Positions 1 through 9,062 of a stretch of DNA of 64,000 nt are shown in pieces. Within the stretch, counting starts at the first letter, position 1; every line of letters begins with the position of its first letter. The translations under genes were made by a program, and so were the position numbers. The DNA comes from UBA1672 sp051967755 (GTDB lineage Bacteria > Pseudomonadota > Alphaproteobacteria > Micavibrionales > Micavibrionaceae), in the NCBI GenBank assembly GCA_051967755.1, contig JBQDYD010000004.1, positions 248,001 through 312,000 on the forward strand, given 5' to 3'. The notes beneath the pieces were generated by a model. The model had not been told where the DNA came from. It searched no databases and saw only the letters and a program-made list of their open reading frames with translations.

Positions 1-1654
1 GAGCGGCACATTTACATTCTTCCAGTCGTGCGCCCAGATTAATTAAAGCAAGCTTTTTACCTTTTTGGATAATACGACCTTTTCCGATCGGCAAGATATT
101 GGGCGCTTCCGGCATTTCAATGCCAACACCTTCACCGCGTGGGTAACGTAATGCAATTGGACCATCATCATAAGCCGCAGCCGTGGCAACCATGTGCATC
201 AGCTCTGCTTCATCAGAAGGGGCCATAATAACAAAGTTTGGCAAGCATCCCAGATAGGCGATATCAAAAGCCCCTGCATGTGTTTGGCCATCTGCCCCGA
301 CAAGACCGGCACGATCCATGGCAAACCTTACAGGCAGGTTCTGTATTGCAACATCATGCACGATTTGGTCATACGCACGTTGCATAAATGTTGAGTATAT
401 GGTTACGAAAGGTTTGTACCCTTCTGTCGCCATACCGGCGGCAAATGTTACGGCGTGTTGTTCTGCAATGCCGACATCGAAGGCGCGCTCGGGGAATTCC
501 AACGCAAATTTATCCATACCTGTTCCTGATGGCATCGCCGCAGTAATACCGACAATTTTTTCATCAGTTTTTGCCAGTTTGATCAAGCTATCTGCAAATA
601 CATTAGTGTAAGAGGGCGCAATGGTTTTCCCTTTTGTTTGCGCACCTGTAACAACGTCGAATTTTTTGACGCCGTGCATTTTATCATCTGACTTTTCAGC
701 AGGGAGGTAACCTTTCCCTTTCTTTGTAACCAGATGTATTAAAACAGGGCCTTCGTGGTCGCTATCGCGAACGTTGCTTAGGATAGAACAAAGATCATCC
801 AGGTCATGGCCGTCAACGGGCCCGATATAGTAAAACCCCATTTCTTCGAATAAAGATCCACCGCCAAATGCACTGCGTGCACGTTCTTCCGCGCGTTTTG
901 CCGCAAAGCGGATCGGCGAAGGTAAAACATCGGTAATTTTTTTACCAAGCTCACGGGCATTAATATATGGCTTGGATGATACAAGTTTTGTCAGATGACT
1001 GCTCATTGCGCCAACAGGCGGTGCAATAGACATATCGTTATCATTCAAGATAACAATCATACGGCTTTTTTTACCATCAATAGTAAGTGCACCTGCATTG
1101 TTTAGGGCTTCATAGGCCATTCCCGCAGACATCGCGCCATCACCAATGACACTGATCACATGATTGTGACGTTCATTACCGGTAAGCGTGTCTAAATCAC
1201 GGGCAACAGCCATGCCCAGCCCCGCTGATATGGATGTAGAGCTGTGCGCAGCGCCGAACGGGTCATACTCGCTTTCGTCGCGCTTGGTAAATCCGGATAG
1301 TCCGCCGCCTTGGCGTAAAGTGTGCATGCGCCCCTTACGGCCCGTCAGAATCTTATGTGGATAGGCCTGATGACCTACATCCCAAATAATTCTATCTTGC
1401 GGGGTGTCAAACACAGAATGTAATGCGACAGTAAGTTCAACAACACCAAGGCCGGCCCCTAAATGTCCGCCGGTTTTTGAAACGCTGGCAATCATGAATG
1501 AACGAATTTCATCACACAAGTCGTTTAGCTGCTTGAGTGAGAAATCTTTAATGTCACAGGGAAAGTCAACCTTATCCAGAAGATGCTCTCTTCCCGGCTG
1601 GTTTTTATCACCTGTATCTAATGTTTGTTTTTTAGCATGTTCCATTGAGAGCAT
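1..1654 (-). CDS. dxs: 1-deoxy-D-xylulose-5-phosphate synthase, C-terminus cut by window edge
   Basis: First enzyme of the non-mevalonate isoprenoid pathway: it joins pyruvate and glyceraldehyde 3-phosphate using thiamine diphosphate in the cytoplasm. About 551 residues are present against a usual 640; the end lies beyond position 1. Visible are the SKTGGHLGAGLG stretch (about residues 59-70), the cofactor-binding GDGAMSAG motif (about 171-178) and, later, GIAEQHAVTFAAGMA of the transketolase pyrimidine domain. ATG at 1654 or 1645 could be the start; neither has a clear ribosome site. It lies 42 bases downstream of ispA, so the two isoprenoid genes probably share a transcript. Confidence 0.96.
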   Translation of the reverse strand, partial: MLSMEHAKKQTLDTGDKNQPGREHLLDKVDFPCDIKDFSLKQLNDLCDEIRSFMIASVSKTGGHLGAGLGVVELTVALHSVFDTPQDRIIWDVGHQAYPHKILTGRKGRMHTLRQGGGLSGFTKRDESEYDPFGAAHSSTSISAGLGMAVARDLDTLTGNERHNHVISVIGDGAMSAGMAYEALNNAGALTIDGKKSRMIVILNDNDMSIAPPVGAMSSHLTKLVSSKPYINARELGKKITDVLPSPIRFAAKRAEERARSAFGGGSLFEEMGFYYIGPVDGHDLDDLCSILSNVRDSDHEGPVLIHLVTKKGKGYLPAEKSDDKMHGVKKFDVVTGAQTKGKTIAPSYTNVFADSLIKLAKTDEKIVGITAAMPSGTGMDKFALEFPERAFDVGIAEQHAVTFAAGMATEGYKPFVTIYSTFMQRAYDQIVHDVAIQNLPVRFAMDRAGLVGADGQTHAGAFDIAYLGCLPNFVIMAPSDEAELMHMVATAAAYDDGPIALRYPRGEGVGIEMPEAPNILPIGKGRIIQKGKKLALINLGARLEECKCAA

Positions 1655-1696
1655 GTTCTACCGTAAATAAAGCTTGAAAAGCAAATAAAATCGGAT

Positions 1697-2608
1697 TTAT
1701 GCGCGTCGCGCCAAAACGTAAACTGCAAGATCCTTTAGTGTATTCTCACGCCCTTCGAATAAGCGAAGGTGGCGAACAGCTTGCTGTACAAGCATTTCAG
1801 CGCGATCCTTCGCCTGTTCTTTACCCATTGTGGATACAAAAGTCGCCTTGCCGGCTTGTTCATCTTTACCTGTATCTTTACCCGTATCTTGGGGATCAGA
1901 TTCTACATCAAGGATATCGTCGGTAACCTGAAAGGCCAATCCCAGATCATGCGCATAGTTGCAGAGTGCTTTTCTGTGTGGCTCATTGGCTTTACCCAAG
2001 ATTGCGCCTGCTTCACATGCAAAAGCCATCAACTTTCCTGTTTTCATACGCTGCATACGGGAAATTGTACCCAGATCGAAATCTTCTTTTTCTGCGATCA
2101 GGTCAAGCATTTGCCCGCCAACCATACCTTGCGCGCCGGCGGCTCTGGCCAAGCATTTAATAAGCTCACAGCGCACGCGCGGGTCTTCATGGGTTTCAGG
2201 TTCGCTAAGAATTTCAAACGCCAGAGTTAGCAGGGCATCACCGGCAAGAATCGCGGTGGCTTCGTCAAATTGTCTGTGTACAGTCGGTTTCCCTCTGCGC
2301 AATGCGGCATCGTCCATGGCGGGCAGGTCATCATGGATAAGGGAATAGCAGTGAATAAATTCAAGCGCGGCTGCAACGCGTCGTGCACGCGCCGGATCAA
2401 CATTGAACAGAGCAGCGGAATGAACAACCAAAAAAGGACGAAGACGTTTACCACCGCCCAGTGTTCCATGACGCATAGCATCGAATAAACGGCTTTCCGC
2501 GTCGTCTGTTTCAGGAAGTAGGCGATCAATGGTTTTATTTACTGCTTCTGATACAGTATCCATTTCTTGTTGTAGTTCCGGGTCGGCATCTCTTGGGGAT
2601 GGTGACAT
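1697..2608 (-). CDS. ispA: Farnesyl diphosphate synthase (polyprenyl synthetase family)
   Basis: Condenses isopentenyl and dimethylallyl diphosphate to geranyl and then farnesyl diphosphate, the precursor of undecaprenyl phosphate, quinone tails and hopanoids. The 303 residues are the normal length. The first aspartate-rich motif DDLPAMDD is at 93-100, with the spacing typical of bacterial short-chain synthases, and the second, DDILD, is at 230-234. GGKRLRP near 52-58 is the usual diphosphate-binding segment. It starts 3 bases after the xseB stop and is followed by dxs, the widespread xseB-ispA-dxs order. Confidence 0.95.
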   Translation of the reverse strand: MSPSPRDADPELQQEMDTVSEAVNKTIDRLLPETDDAESRLFDAMRHGTLGGGKRLRPFLVVHSAALFNVDPARARRVAAALEFIHCYSLIHDDLPAMDDAALRRGKPTVHRQFDEATAILAGDALLTLAFEILSEPETHEDPRVRCELIKCLARAAGAQGMVGGQMLDLIAEKEDFDLGTISRMQRMKTGKLMAFACEAGAILGKANEPHRKALCNYAHDLGLAFQVTDDILDVESDPQDTGKDTGKDEQAGKATFVSTMGKEQAKDRAEMLVQQAVRHLRLFEGRENTLKDLAVYVLARRA

Positions 2609-2611
2609 TAC

Positions 2612-2857
2612 TTAACTTTCTGAATCAAGGGGTTGAGTGGAAGGCGTGCCATCATTCGCAATTGAAATTTTTTCAATCTTTGCCTGAGCATCCTTTAATT
2701 TTTTCTCACAGTGCTGTTTTAGCTCTGTTCCGCGTTCATAGGCGGTGATGGAATCCTCAAGGGCGGCCTCACCTGTCTCCAGAGAGCGAACAATACCTTC
2801 TAATTCTACAAGAGCTTCTTCAAAGCTTAGTTGATTAACAGCCTTTGGATTAGCCAT
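2612..2857 (-). CDS. xseB: Exodeoxyribonuclease VII small subunit
   Basis: Small helical subunit of exonuclease VII, which degrades single-stranded DNA together with XseA (not in this window). The 81 residues match the family, with the hallmark SFEEALVELEGIVRSLE near residues 11-27 followed by the YERGTELKQHCEKKL helix. It is immediately upstream of ispA on the same strand, a classical neighbour. The serine/threonine-rich tail after residue 65 is not conserved in the family. Confidence 0.93.
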   Translation of the reverse strand: MANPKAVNQLSFEEALVELEGIVRSLETGEAALEDSITAYERGTELKQHCEKKLKDAQAKIEKISIANDGTPSTQPLDSES

Positions 2858-2935
2858 AGATTCAGCACCACATTTATTTATAAGTCTTTAAAACGAGAGA
2901 GAGTGTACGGCAGAAGCGCGATATGCTCAAGATAT

Positions 2936-3526
2936 TTAACGACATAATCCTAATTTCTGCTCTAATCCTCCACAGAGCATATGCCCGATCAAAATATGCA
3001 TTTCCTGAATGCGTGCGGTAACATCGGATGGTACGATAACCATGTGATCGCACAGATCTTTCATTTTTCCGCCGTCACGGCCTGATAAGCCGACGGTTTT
3101 GATGTTTTTTGATACGCAGATTTCTATCGCATTGATGATATTTTGGCTGTTGCCTGACGTACTGATTGCAATCGCGACATCACCATCCTTACCCAGGGCA
3201 TCAATTTGGCGGGCAAAAATATTTTCAAAGCCGATATCATTTCCCGCTGCAGTCAGGGTGGATGTATCCGTTGTTAAAGCCAGCGCAGCGATTGGTGCGC
3301 GATCTTTGATAAAGCGAACTGTTAATTCTGTTGCAAGATGCTGGGCATCTGCGGCGCTTCCTCCGTTTCCGAAGAACATGATCTTATTGCCGTTTTTAAC
3401 GGCATCAGAACAGGTCGTTAACAGGTCTTCAAAATGTTCCTGAAGCGTCTCTATTGTTTTCTGCGTAGTTGCAAGATGATCCTGCGTTTCATCATGCCAG
3501 TATTGCCGGGCATTGAAATCTGACAT
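2936..3526 (-). CDS. gmhA: Phosphoheptose isomerase (SIS domain)
   Basis: Converts sedoheptulose 7-phosphate to D-glycero-manno-heptose 7-phosphate, the first step of ADP-heptose synthesis for the lipopolysaccharide inner core. The 196 residues form one SIS domain. FGNGGSAADAQHLATEL (about 52-68) is the GmhA signature, ISTSGNSQNI (about 120-129) is the phosphate-binding serine loop, and the C-terminal IQEMHILIGH supplies further conserved residues. It is close to DiaA in sequence, but the signature favours GmhA. It lies 78 bases upstream of xseB and could be the first gene of the xseB-ispA-dxs transcript. Confidence 0.9.
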   Translation of the reverse strand: MSDFNARQYWHDETQDHLATTQKTIETLQEHFEDLLTTCSDAVKNGNKIMFFGNGGSAADAQHLATELTVRFIKDRAPIAALALTTDTSTLTAAGNDIGFENIFARQIDALGKDGDVAIAISTSGNSQNIINAIEICVSKNIKTVGLSGRDGGKMKDLCDHMVIVPSDVTARIQEMHILIGHMLCGGLEQKLGLCR

Positions 3527-3549
3527 TTTTATATCCTGTAATTATAAAG

Positions 3550-4212
3550 TTATTCTGTGCGCACAGGCTTTGATTTTTTTGCCGCTTCTGCGCTGGCGAT
3601 CGGTACCATATGTTCACGGTTATATTCAAGTTGATCCGGTGTAACCTGAAAACCGATGAGGACACGGTAATTGTGCGCTTGATTCTTGCTTTTGATCGGA
3701 ATGATTTGGCGTAAATTCTCATAATATGCATGTTCGCTTTCATTCGCACCATATGTAAGAGATGCAGCAAAGATTTCCTTAGCCATGATTTTTCCGTTCG
3801 GAGTGGTCACCGCCACAAAGAAGGGGTATGAGAAAAACGGTTTATCTGATGATTTAACACGTCCTTTCGGCCCTAACTCACCATTGAAAATAAGTTTCAA
3901 ATCAACGATCGCAGTTTTAGAGGAGAGCTTACATGTGCTTTCCGCACTTTTCAGGTCAACACGCGAAATCAAGTTGTTGCGTATTTGCTTTTTCGGGTTC
4001 ACAAAATCACTGATAGAGCTGAGATCGTCTACAATTTCAACCTGCGGGCAGGGGCTTTTTAAAAGCTGTTCTGCATGGCCGCTGGTTACGCCTGCAACAT
4101 AAACATTGCCTTCTGCAAGGTCATAGGCATCATCTTTTGCCCCCTCCAGAGTTTGGCAAGCACCAAGTAAAGGGATGAGAAGGCAGACCGTGAAAATTTT
4201 GAGGTATTTCAT
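3550..4212 (-). CDS. Putative outer-membrane lipoprotein, function unknown
   Basis: The 220-residue product starts with a basic residue, a hydrophobic core and a lipobox LLGAC with the acylated Cys at 19, so it should be a lipoprotein. The residue after the Cys is Gln, not Asp, so outer-membrane sorting is expected. I do not recognise the mature domain; it contains alternating hydrophobic strands around residues 100-190 and a basic tail (EAAKKSKPVRTE). It ends 23 bases upstream of gmhA on the same strand and starts 109 bases from the divergent ispH, so the intergenic region should hold two promoters. Confidence 0.8.
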   Translation of the reverse strand: MKYLKIFTVCLLIPLLGACQTLEGAKDDAYDLAEGNVYVAGVTSGHAEQLLKSPCPQVEIVDDLSSISDFVNPKKQIRNNLISRVDLKSAESTCKLSSKTAIVDLKLIFNGELGPKGRVKSSDKPFFSYPFFVAVTTPNGKIMAKEIFAASLTYGANESEHAYYENLRQIIPIKSKNQAHNYRVLIGFQVTPDQLEYNREHMVPIASAEAAKKSKPVRTE

Positions 4213-4321
4213 CAGAGTATAATCCTGGTAGAAAACTACTATAAAACATTGTATACACTACGCAAAACACTATGAGTTGGCAAGGGATGGATTATTCAAC
4301 AATAATTCCTTATAAAACAGT

Positions 4322-5272
4322 ATGAGCAAAAGAGATTTAAAAATCCTGTTAGCGGCACCACGTGGCTTTTGCGCGGGGGTTGATCGTGCGATACAAATCG
4401 TTGAATTAGCATTGGAAAAATACGGCGCGCCTGTCTATGTGCGTCATGAGATCGTGCATAATAAATTTGTTGTTGATTCTTTGCGCGATAAAGGCGCGAT
4501 TTTCGTTGAGGAGCTCCATGAGATTCCAAATGACGGGCAGCCTGTGATTTTTTCTGCCCATGGTGTTCCTAAATCGGTACCTGAGGAAGCCGAGTCGAGG
4601 GAGATGTTCTTTATTGATGCGACTTGCCCGTTGGTGAGTAAAGTTCACAGGGAGGCGGAGCGTCATTTTAAGTCCGGCGATAAGATTGTTTTAATCGGGC
4701 ATGCGGGGCACCCTGAGGTGATCGGCACGATGGGGCAATTACCCAAAGGCGCTGTCATGCTGGTGGAAACCGTTGAGGACGTGCAGAAATTGGAAATTGA
4801 AGATTCGTCAAATCTGGCCTTTTGTACGCAAACGACGCTTTCTGTTGATGATACGGCGGCGATTGTTGCAGCTCTGCAAAAGAAATTCCCGGATATCAAA
4901 GCCCCGCGTAAAGAAGATATCTGTTACGCGACAACAAACAGGCAGGCTGCGATGAAGGCCATTGCCCCCTTAAGCGATGCAGTGATGGTGCTTGGTGCGC
5001 CGAATTCATCAAACTCTAATCGTCTTGTGGAAGTTGCAGCCCTAAATGGATGCGAAAAAGCGATCCTTGTTCAACGTGTCGGTGATATTGATTGGTCATG
5101 GCTTGACGGTATTGAGTCATTGGGATTAAGCGCAGGAGCATCCGCGCCGGAAATCTTGGTGGATGAGGTCATTGAAAAAGCGCGCGAATATTTCAATGTG
5201 ACGCTTGAAGAAGTGGCCATTACGCAAGAGAATGTGCATTTCAAGGTTCCTAAAATATTGAGCGTGGCATAG
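4322..5272 (+). CDS. ispH: 4-hydroxy-3-methylbut-2-enyl diphosphate reductase
   Basis: Last enzyme of the non-mevalonate pathway: it reduces HMBPP to isopentenyl and dimethylallyl diphosphate using a 4Fe-4S cluster. All three cluster cysteines are present: C17 in PRGFCAGV, C102 in DATCPLV and C201 in ICYATTNRQ. The substrate-contacting SAHGV (78-82) and GAPNSSNSNRL (225-235) are also intact. The 316 residues are normal length. With dxs and ispA 2-4 kb away on the opposite strand, much of isoprenoid supply is encoded in this part of the chromosome. Confidence 0.97.
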   Translation: MSKRDLKILLAAPRGFCAGVDRAIQIVELALEKYGAPVYVRHEIVHNKFVVDSLRDKGAIFVEELHEIPNDGQPVIFSAHGVPKSVPEEAESREMFFIDATCPLVSKVHREAERHFKSGDKIVLIGHAGHPEVIGTMGQLPKGAVMLVETVEDVQKLEIEDSSNLAFCTQTTLSVDDTAAIVAALQKKFPDIKAPRKEDICYATTNRQAAMKAIAPLSDAVMVLGAPNSSNSNRLVEVAALNGCEKAILVQRVGDIDWSWLDGIESLGLSAGASAPEILVDEVIEKAREYFNVTLEEVAITQENVHFKVPKILSVA

Positions 5273-5282
5273 ATACGAGATA

Positions 5283-6038
5283 ATGAAACTTACAAAACAA
5301 GAATTTCTGGATCAAAAACAAAAATCGATCACGTTAATCGGCATGTCGGGTGCGGGTAAGACGCATATTTCCTGTCAGATGGAAAAATGGGGGTGGTATA
5401 ATTACTCCTGTGATTATGTGATCGGTGCAAAATATCTGCGCGATCAGCTGGACAATGCTGACGGCTTGAGCACTGATGATATCAGCGCGATTTCAACCTA
5501 TCTGGGCAAGCTTGGTAATCCTGATTTGGGTGGGTTTGATCTGGATTTATTCAAGGAGCGTCAAAAAGCCTATTATGATGCAGAGGTAGAAGCGCTTTAT
5601 GCGATGGGCACGGATCTTAGTGATACGAACAAAAACTTTGTACATGATTCAACCGGTAGCCTGTGTGAGATCACTGATGAAGCGGTGCTCCGTCAGATTG
5701 GTGAGCAAACCATGTTTGTGTATCTGAAAACGGGCGAAGAGGAAGAGCGCGAAGTGCTGAAGCGCGCATTTGATTACCCTAAGCCGTTATTTTTCCCACC
5801 GTCTTTTCTGGATGAAAAACTTACACAATATATCGCAGAGAATGATTTAGGCGGGGTTCAGGATATTGTGCCTGACGATTTTTCGCGTTGGGTTTTTCCA
5901 CGATTATTTGAGGCGCGTAAACCCAAATATCAACGTCTCGCTGATCTCTATGGTATCACTATCAGCTCTGAAGAGTTTAAGACGCTTCAATCTTCTGATG
6001 AGTTCATCAATATTATAGCCAATCATTTAGGTGATTAA
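5283..6038 (+). CDS. P-loop kinase-like protein, distantly like shikimate kinase
   Basis: A 251-residue cytoplasmic protein. The Walker A loop is GMSGAGKTH at about residues 20-28, followed by a segment (YSCDYVIG) placed like the acidic substrate site of shikimate kinases. KPLFFPPSF near 161-169 and RKPKYQRLAD near 218-227 recall the lid and the C-terminal helix of AroK. It is much longer than AroK (about 175), with an insertion around residues 45-110, so the substrate cannot be assigned. It is tightly packed between ispH (10 bases) and rnhA (1-base overlap), implying one operon. Confidence 0.7.
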   Translation: MKLTKQEFLDQKQKSITLIGMSGAGKTHISCQMEKWGWYNYSCDYVIGAKYLRDQLDNADGLSTDDISAISTYLGKLGNPDLGGFDLDLFKERQKAYYDAEVEALYAMGTDLSDTNKNFVHDSTGSLCEITDEAVLRQIGEQTMFVYLKTGEEEEREVLKRAFDYPKPLFFPPSFLDEKLTQYIAENDLGGVQDIVPDDFSRWVFPRLFEARKPKYQRLADLYGITISSEEFKTLQSSDEFINIIANHLGD

Positions 6039-6469
6039 TGACCAAGCATGTGGAAATTTATACTGACGGTGCCTGTAGCTGTAATCCCGGCCCGGGCGGG
6101 TGGGGCGTGCTTATGCGCTATAACGGTCATGAAAAGGAAATGTGCGGCGGAGAAGACGAAACCACCAATAACCGTATGGAAATGATGGCGGTGATTAAAG
6201 CATTGGAGGCGCTAAAGAAGGCGTCCGTAGTGAAGCTTTATACAGACAGTAAATATGTTATGCAGGGCATCACAGAGTGGATGGATGGTTGGAAGGCCAA
6301 AAACTGGAAAACCGCGTCAAAGAAGCCCGTTAAAAATAAGGATCTTTGGGTTCAAATCGATGATTTGGTTTCTCAGCATAATATTGAATTTATCTGGGTG
6401 AAAGGCCATGCCGGTCATCCTGAAAACGAACGCGCGGATGAACTGGCGCGACAAGGAATTCCGGCTTAA
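6038..6469 (+). CDS. rnhA: Ribonuclease HI
   Basis: Cleaves the RNA strand of RNA-DNA hybrids, including primers and R-loops. The 143-residue single-domain form carries the catalytic acids D10 (YTDGACSCNPGPGGWG), E48 (NRMEMMA), D70 (YTDSKYV) and the C-terminal NERADELA aspartate near residue 134. The start codon overlaps the stop of the P-loop gene by one base (TAATG), so translation is probably coupled. The 3' end overlaps the convergent penicillin-binding protein gene by 4 bases. Confidence 0.96.
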   Translation: MTKHVEIYTDGACSCNPGPGGWGVLMRYNGHEKEMCGGEDETTNNRMEMMAVIKALEALKKASVVKLYTDSKYVMQGITEWMDGWKAKNWKTASKKPVKNKDLWVQIDDLVSQHNIEFIWVKGHAGHPENERADELARQGIPA

Positions 6470-8415
6470 TCATTCAGGTTTGAATAATCACCGGTGGTGC
6501 GTTTTTGTTGACGCTTTTCTCCGCCTTGGATTAAGCGCCCCAAAAGATTTGAAAATGCACCGTCGTCTGATTTTGTATTGGTTGGGAAAACAACATCATC
6601 TGTTGCTTTGCTTCCGTAACCGATGACATTTTTGAAAATGCGAGCAGGTAAGCCGCCCCCGGTTATGCCGCGCATCGGACTATTGTCGTCATTTCCTACC
6701 CACACAACGCCAACCATTTTGTCCGTATAACCGGCAAACCATGCATCTCTGTTATCTTGTGATGTGCCTGTCTTGCCATGCACCGGGTATAGCTGTTTTG
6801 CATTGCGTCCCGTGCCTCTGTCGACAACTGCCTTTAACATTACTGAAATATCGCTGGCGTTGTCATTGGCGATGATGGGGGTATATGTTTTTGGTTTTTT
6901 ACGGGTGTAAAGTACGCGCCCTGTATTTGTCGTGATTTGCGTAATCCCGTACGGGTATATCTGAAAACCACCATTAGCAAAAGTTGAATAGGCAATGCCC
7001 ATTTCCAACATAGAAACTCCGGAGCTTCCCAAGGCGGTGCTTAAGTCTCTGTTGAGCGGGGAAATTATGCCAAGGCGTTTAGCCGTAGACATCACGCGCC
7101 CAATGCCGACCTCATCTGCCAAGCGAACCGCGGCTGTGTTCATAGATTTAGCCATAGCCGTTTCCAGATCAACAATACCGTAATACTGATCACCAAAATT
7201 TTTAGGCCTATACTCACCGTCAGTTATTGGGCCATCGAGAATTTTATCACTTTTTTTCCAGCCGTTTTCCAGCGCTGTTAAATAAACAAATGGTTTAAAC
7301 GCAGAGCCGGGAGCGCGTTTTGCTTGTGTGGTTCTGTTAAACTGACTTTCTCCGTAATCATATCCGCCAACCATAGTCAGGACAGCGCCGTCAGGGCTCA
7401 TGATCAGGATCGCTCCTTGTGACGCAAATTGCATTTCATCTGTACTATCAAGGGCAGTTACAAGAGATTCCTGAGCATGGTTTTGTAAGCGTGCATCAAG
7501 CGTTGTATGAACGATAATGTCCATATCAGGTGTTCCTATGACTTCATCTAATCCATTGACGACCCAATCTGCAAAGTAACGGGCAGTTTGATTGGTGGCG
7601 GTGTCTTTGTTAGGCAGCGCAAAGTTGATGGCTTTTTGATTAATATCGTCTTTGTTTATAAACCCTGCATCGACCATAGCCGCTAAAACAGTGTCTGAGC
7701 GCTCTTTTGCCAGTTGCGGATTATTGTGCGGAGAGTAACGAGACGGCGCCTTAAGCAGGCCCGCCAGAATCGCTGCTTCGCGGAGGTTAACATTACGCGC
7801 AGATTTGTTGAAATAACGTTGCGCCGCGGCTTCAAATCCATATGTACCTGAGCCCAGATACACGCGGTTCATATATGCGCTTAGGATTTCATCCTTCGTA
7901 AGCTTGCGCTCAAGCCAAACAGCAAGCATGGCCTCTTTGATTTTTCGTGTGATTTTACGGTCATGGGTAAGAAAAAGGTTCTTTGCCAGCTGTTGTGTTA
8001 TCGTCGATCCACCTTGTACAAAACTGCCTTTATATATGTTTATTACCATCGCACGCGCTATGCCTAACGGGTCAATACCTGGGTGATCGTAAAAACGTCT
8101 GTCTTCTATGGCGAGGACGGCTTGCGGCAGGTGGGGCGGCATGTCTGATACAGAAATAACATCGCCTTTGGTTTCCCCAAAACGTGCGATTTCACTCCCG
8201 TCAGAGGCCAGCATAACTATTGATGCTCTTTTGTTAAATGTGGCAGATTGCGTAATATCAGGCAGGTCTTTTGCAAACCATAATAAAACACCGCTCAGTA
8301 GGACAGCCGACCAAATAGCCAGAACAAAGCACCACTTTACCAGTCGCATCAGAAGGGATGGCTTTTTGGTTTTGTTATTATTTTTCTTCGTGCTTTTCTT
8401 TTTTGATTTGGTCAT
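6466..8415 (-). CDS. Class A penicillin-binding protein (PBP1 family), bifunctional
   Basis: Bifunctional peptidoglycan glycosyltransferase and transpeptidase anchored in the inner membrane. A lysine-rich cytoplasmic head (residues 2-20) precedes one membrane helix (about 22-48). The glycosyltransferase has the catalytic Glu in EDRRFYDHPG (E104) and the QGGSTITQQ motif (134-142). The transpeptidase has SAFK (S371-K374), SMN (424-426) and KTG (548-550). At 649 residues it lacks the long insert domains of E. coli PBP1A and 1B and is closer in layout to short alphaproteobacterial PBP1 proteins. It is 24 bases downstream of the GNAT gene. Confidence 0.92.
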   Translation of the reverse strand: MTKSKKKSTKKNNNKTKKPSLLMRLVKWCFVLAIWSAVLLSGVLLWFAKDLPDITQSATFNKRASIVMLASDGSEIARFGETKGDVISVSDMPPHLPQAVLAIEDRRFYDHPGIDPLGIARAMVINIYKGSFVQGGSTITQQLAKNLFLTHDRKITRKIKEAMLAVWLERKLTKDEILSAYMNRVYLGSGTYGFEAAAQRYFNKSARNVNLREAAILAGLLKAPSRYSPHNNPQLAKERSDTVLAAMVDAGFINKDDINQKAINFALPNKDTATNQTARYFADWVVNGLDEVIGTPDMDIIVHTTLDARLQNHAQESLVTALDSTDEMQFASQGAILIMSPDGAVLTMVGGYDYGESQFNRTTQAKRAPGSAFKPFVYLTALENGWKKSDKILDGPITDGEYRPKNFGDQYYGIVDLETAMAKSMNTAAVRLADEVGIGRVMSTAKRLGIISPLNRDLSTALGSSGVSMLEMGIAYSTFANGGFQIYPYGITQITTNTGRVLYTRKKPKTYTPIIANDNASDISVMLKAVVDRGTGRNAKQLYPVHGKTGTSQDNRDAWFAGYTDKMVGVVWVGNDDNSPMRGITGGGLPARIFKNVIGYGSKATDDVVFPTNTKSDDGAFSNLLGRLIQGGEKRQQKRTTGDYSNLND

Positions 8416-8439
8416 GGGCGTATATCCGTCAGGAGAGGC

Positions 8440-8973
8440 TTAAGTACAGTCTAACCAGTAGCGATTTCTTTCAGGGAACTTATCTGTTGCGGGCAGTGTA
8501 TCATCAAGTTCGCCGCCACAGAATTGAACAATGCGGTTTGCGCCTTTGTCTTTTGGATCAATTGTAATCAGGGCTTTATCAATCCCTAGATAGGCAATGT
8601 AGGGGATCGCCTTTTGTAATAGTTTTTTACCAAAGCCTTTGCCGCGCATGGACGGGCGGATAATAAAATTAATATGTCCGCCCCATTTTTCCAGATGCCA
8701 GTTCAGGCGGTGGCGAATGTTTAATGTTCCGATAAATTCATTTTCTTTTATCAACCATAAAACAGTTTCGGGAACAGGTTCTACCCAATCTGCATAGGGT
8801 TTATGCAGGTTCTTTTTTCCGTCATTTATCTTTTGGATAAAACCTTCAAAATCTTTCTCAACATTATCTATGTCTAAAAACGTATATCGTCCTTCTTCAT
8901 GGAATTCTTTAAGAGCTTCTATATAGCTCTCTTTATGTTCCAAGCTTGGTTTTTCAAGTTTTGCTGCAGACAT
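8440..8973 (-). CDS. GNAT family N-acetyltransferase
   Basis: A 177-residue acetyltransferase with the GNAT fold. The acetyl-CoA loop appears as RPSMRGKGFGKKLLQKA (about 127-143), preceded by the strand HINFIIRP and followed by ALITIDPKDKGANRIVQFCGGEL, the usual C-terminal motif. The N-terminal half (YTFLDIDNVEKDFEGFIQ) resembles predicted acetyltransferases of the YjdJ type, but the substrate is unknown. Just upstream of the PBP gene on the same strand, so the two may be cotranscribed. Confidence 0.85.
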   Translation of the reverse strand: MSAAKLEKPSLEHKESYIEALKEFHEEGRYTFLDIDNVEKDFEGFIQKINDGKKNLHKPYADWVEPVPETVLWLIKENEFIGTLNIRHRLNWHLEKWGGHINFIIRPSMRGKGFGKKLLQKAIPYIAYLGIDKALITIDPKDKGANRIVQFCGGELDDTLPATDKFPERNRYWLDCT

Positions 8974-9062
8974 TATTTATTCTGTTCGTTGTTTAAAATG
9001 AGCTTATTCTTATATTGTATTTCGCATTGCAATACAAATGCTGGCTTATCAAAAGCGGTTGT

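Noticed and set aside
194..611. Overlapping plus-strand frames near the left edge
   Set aside because: Both are antisense to the well-supported dxs coding sequence.
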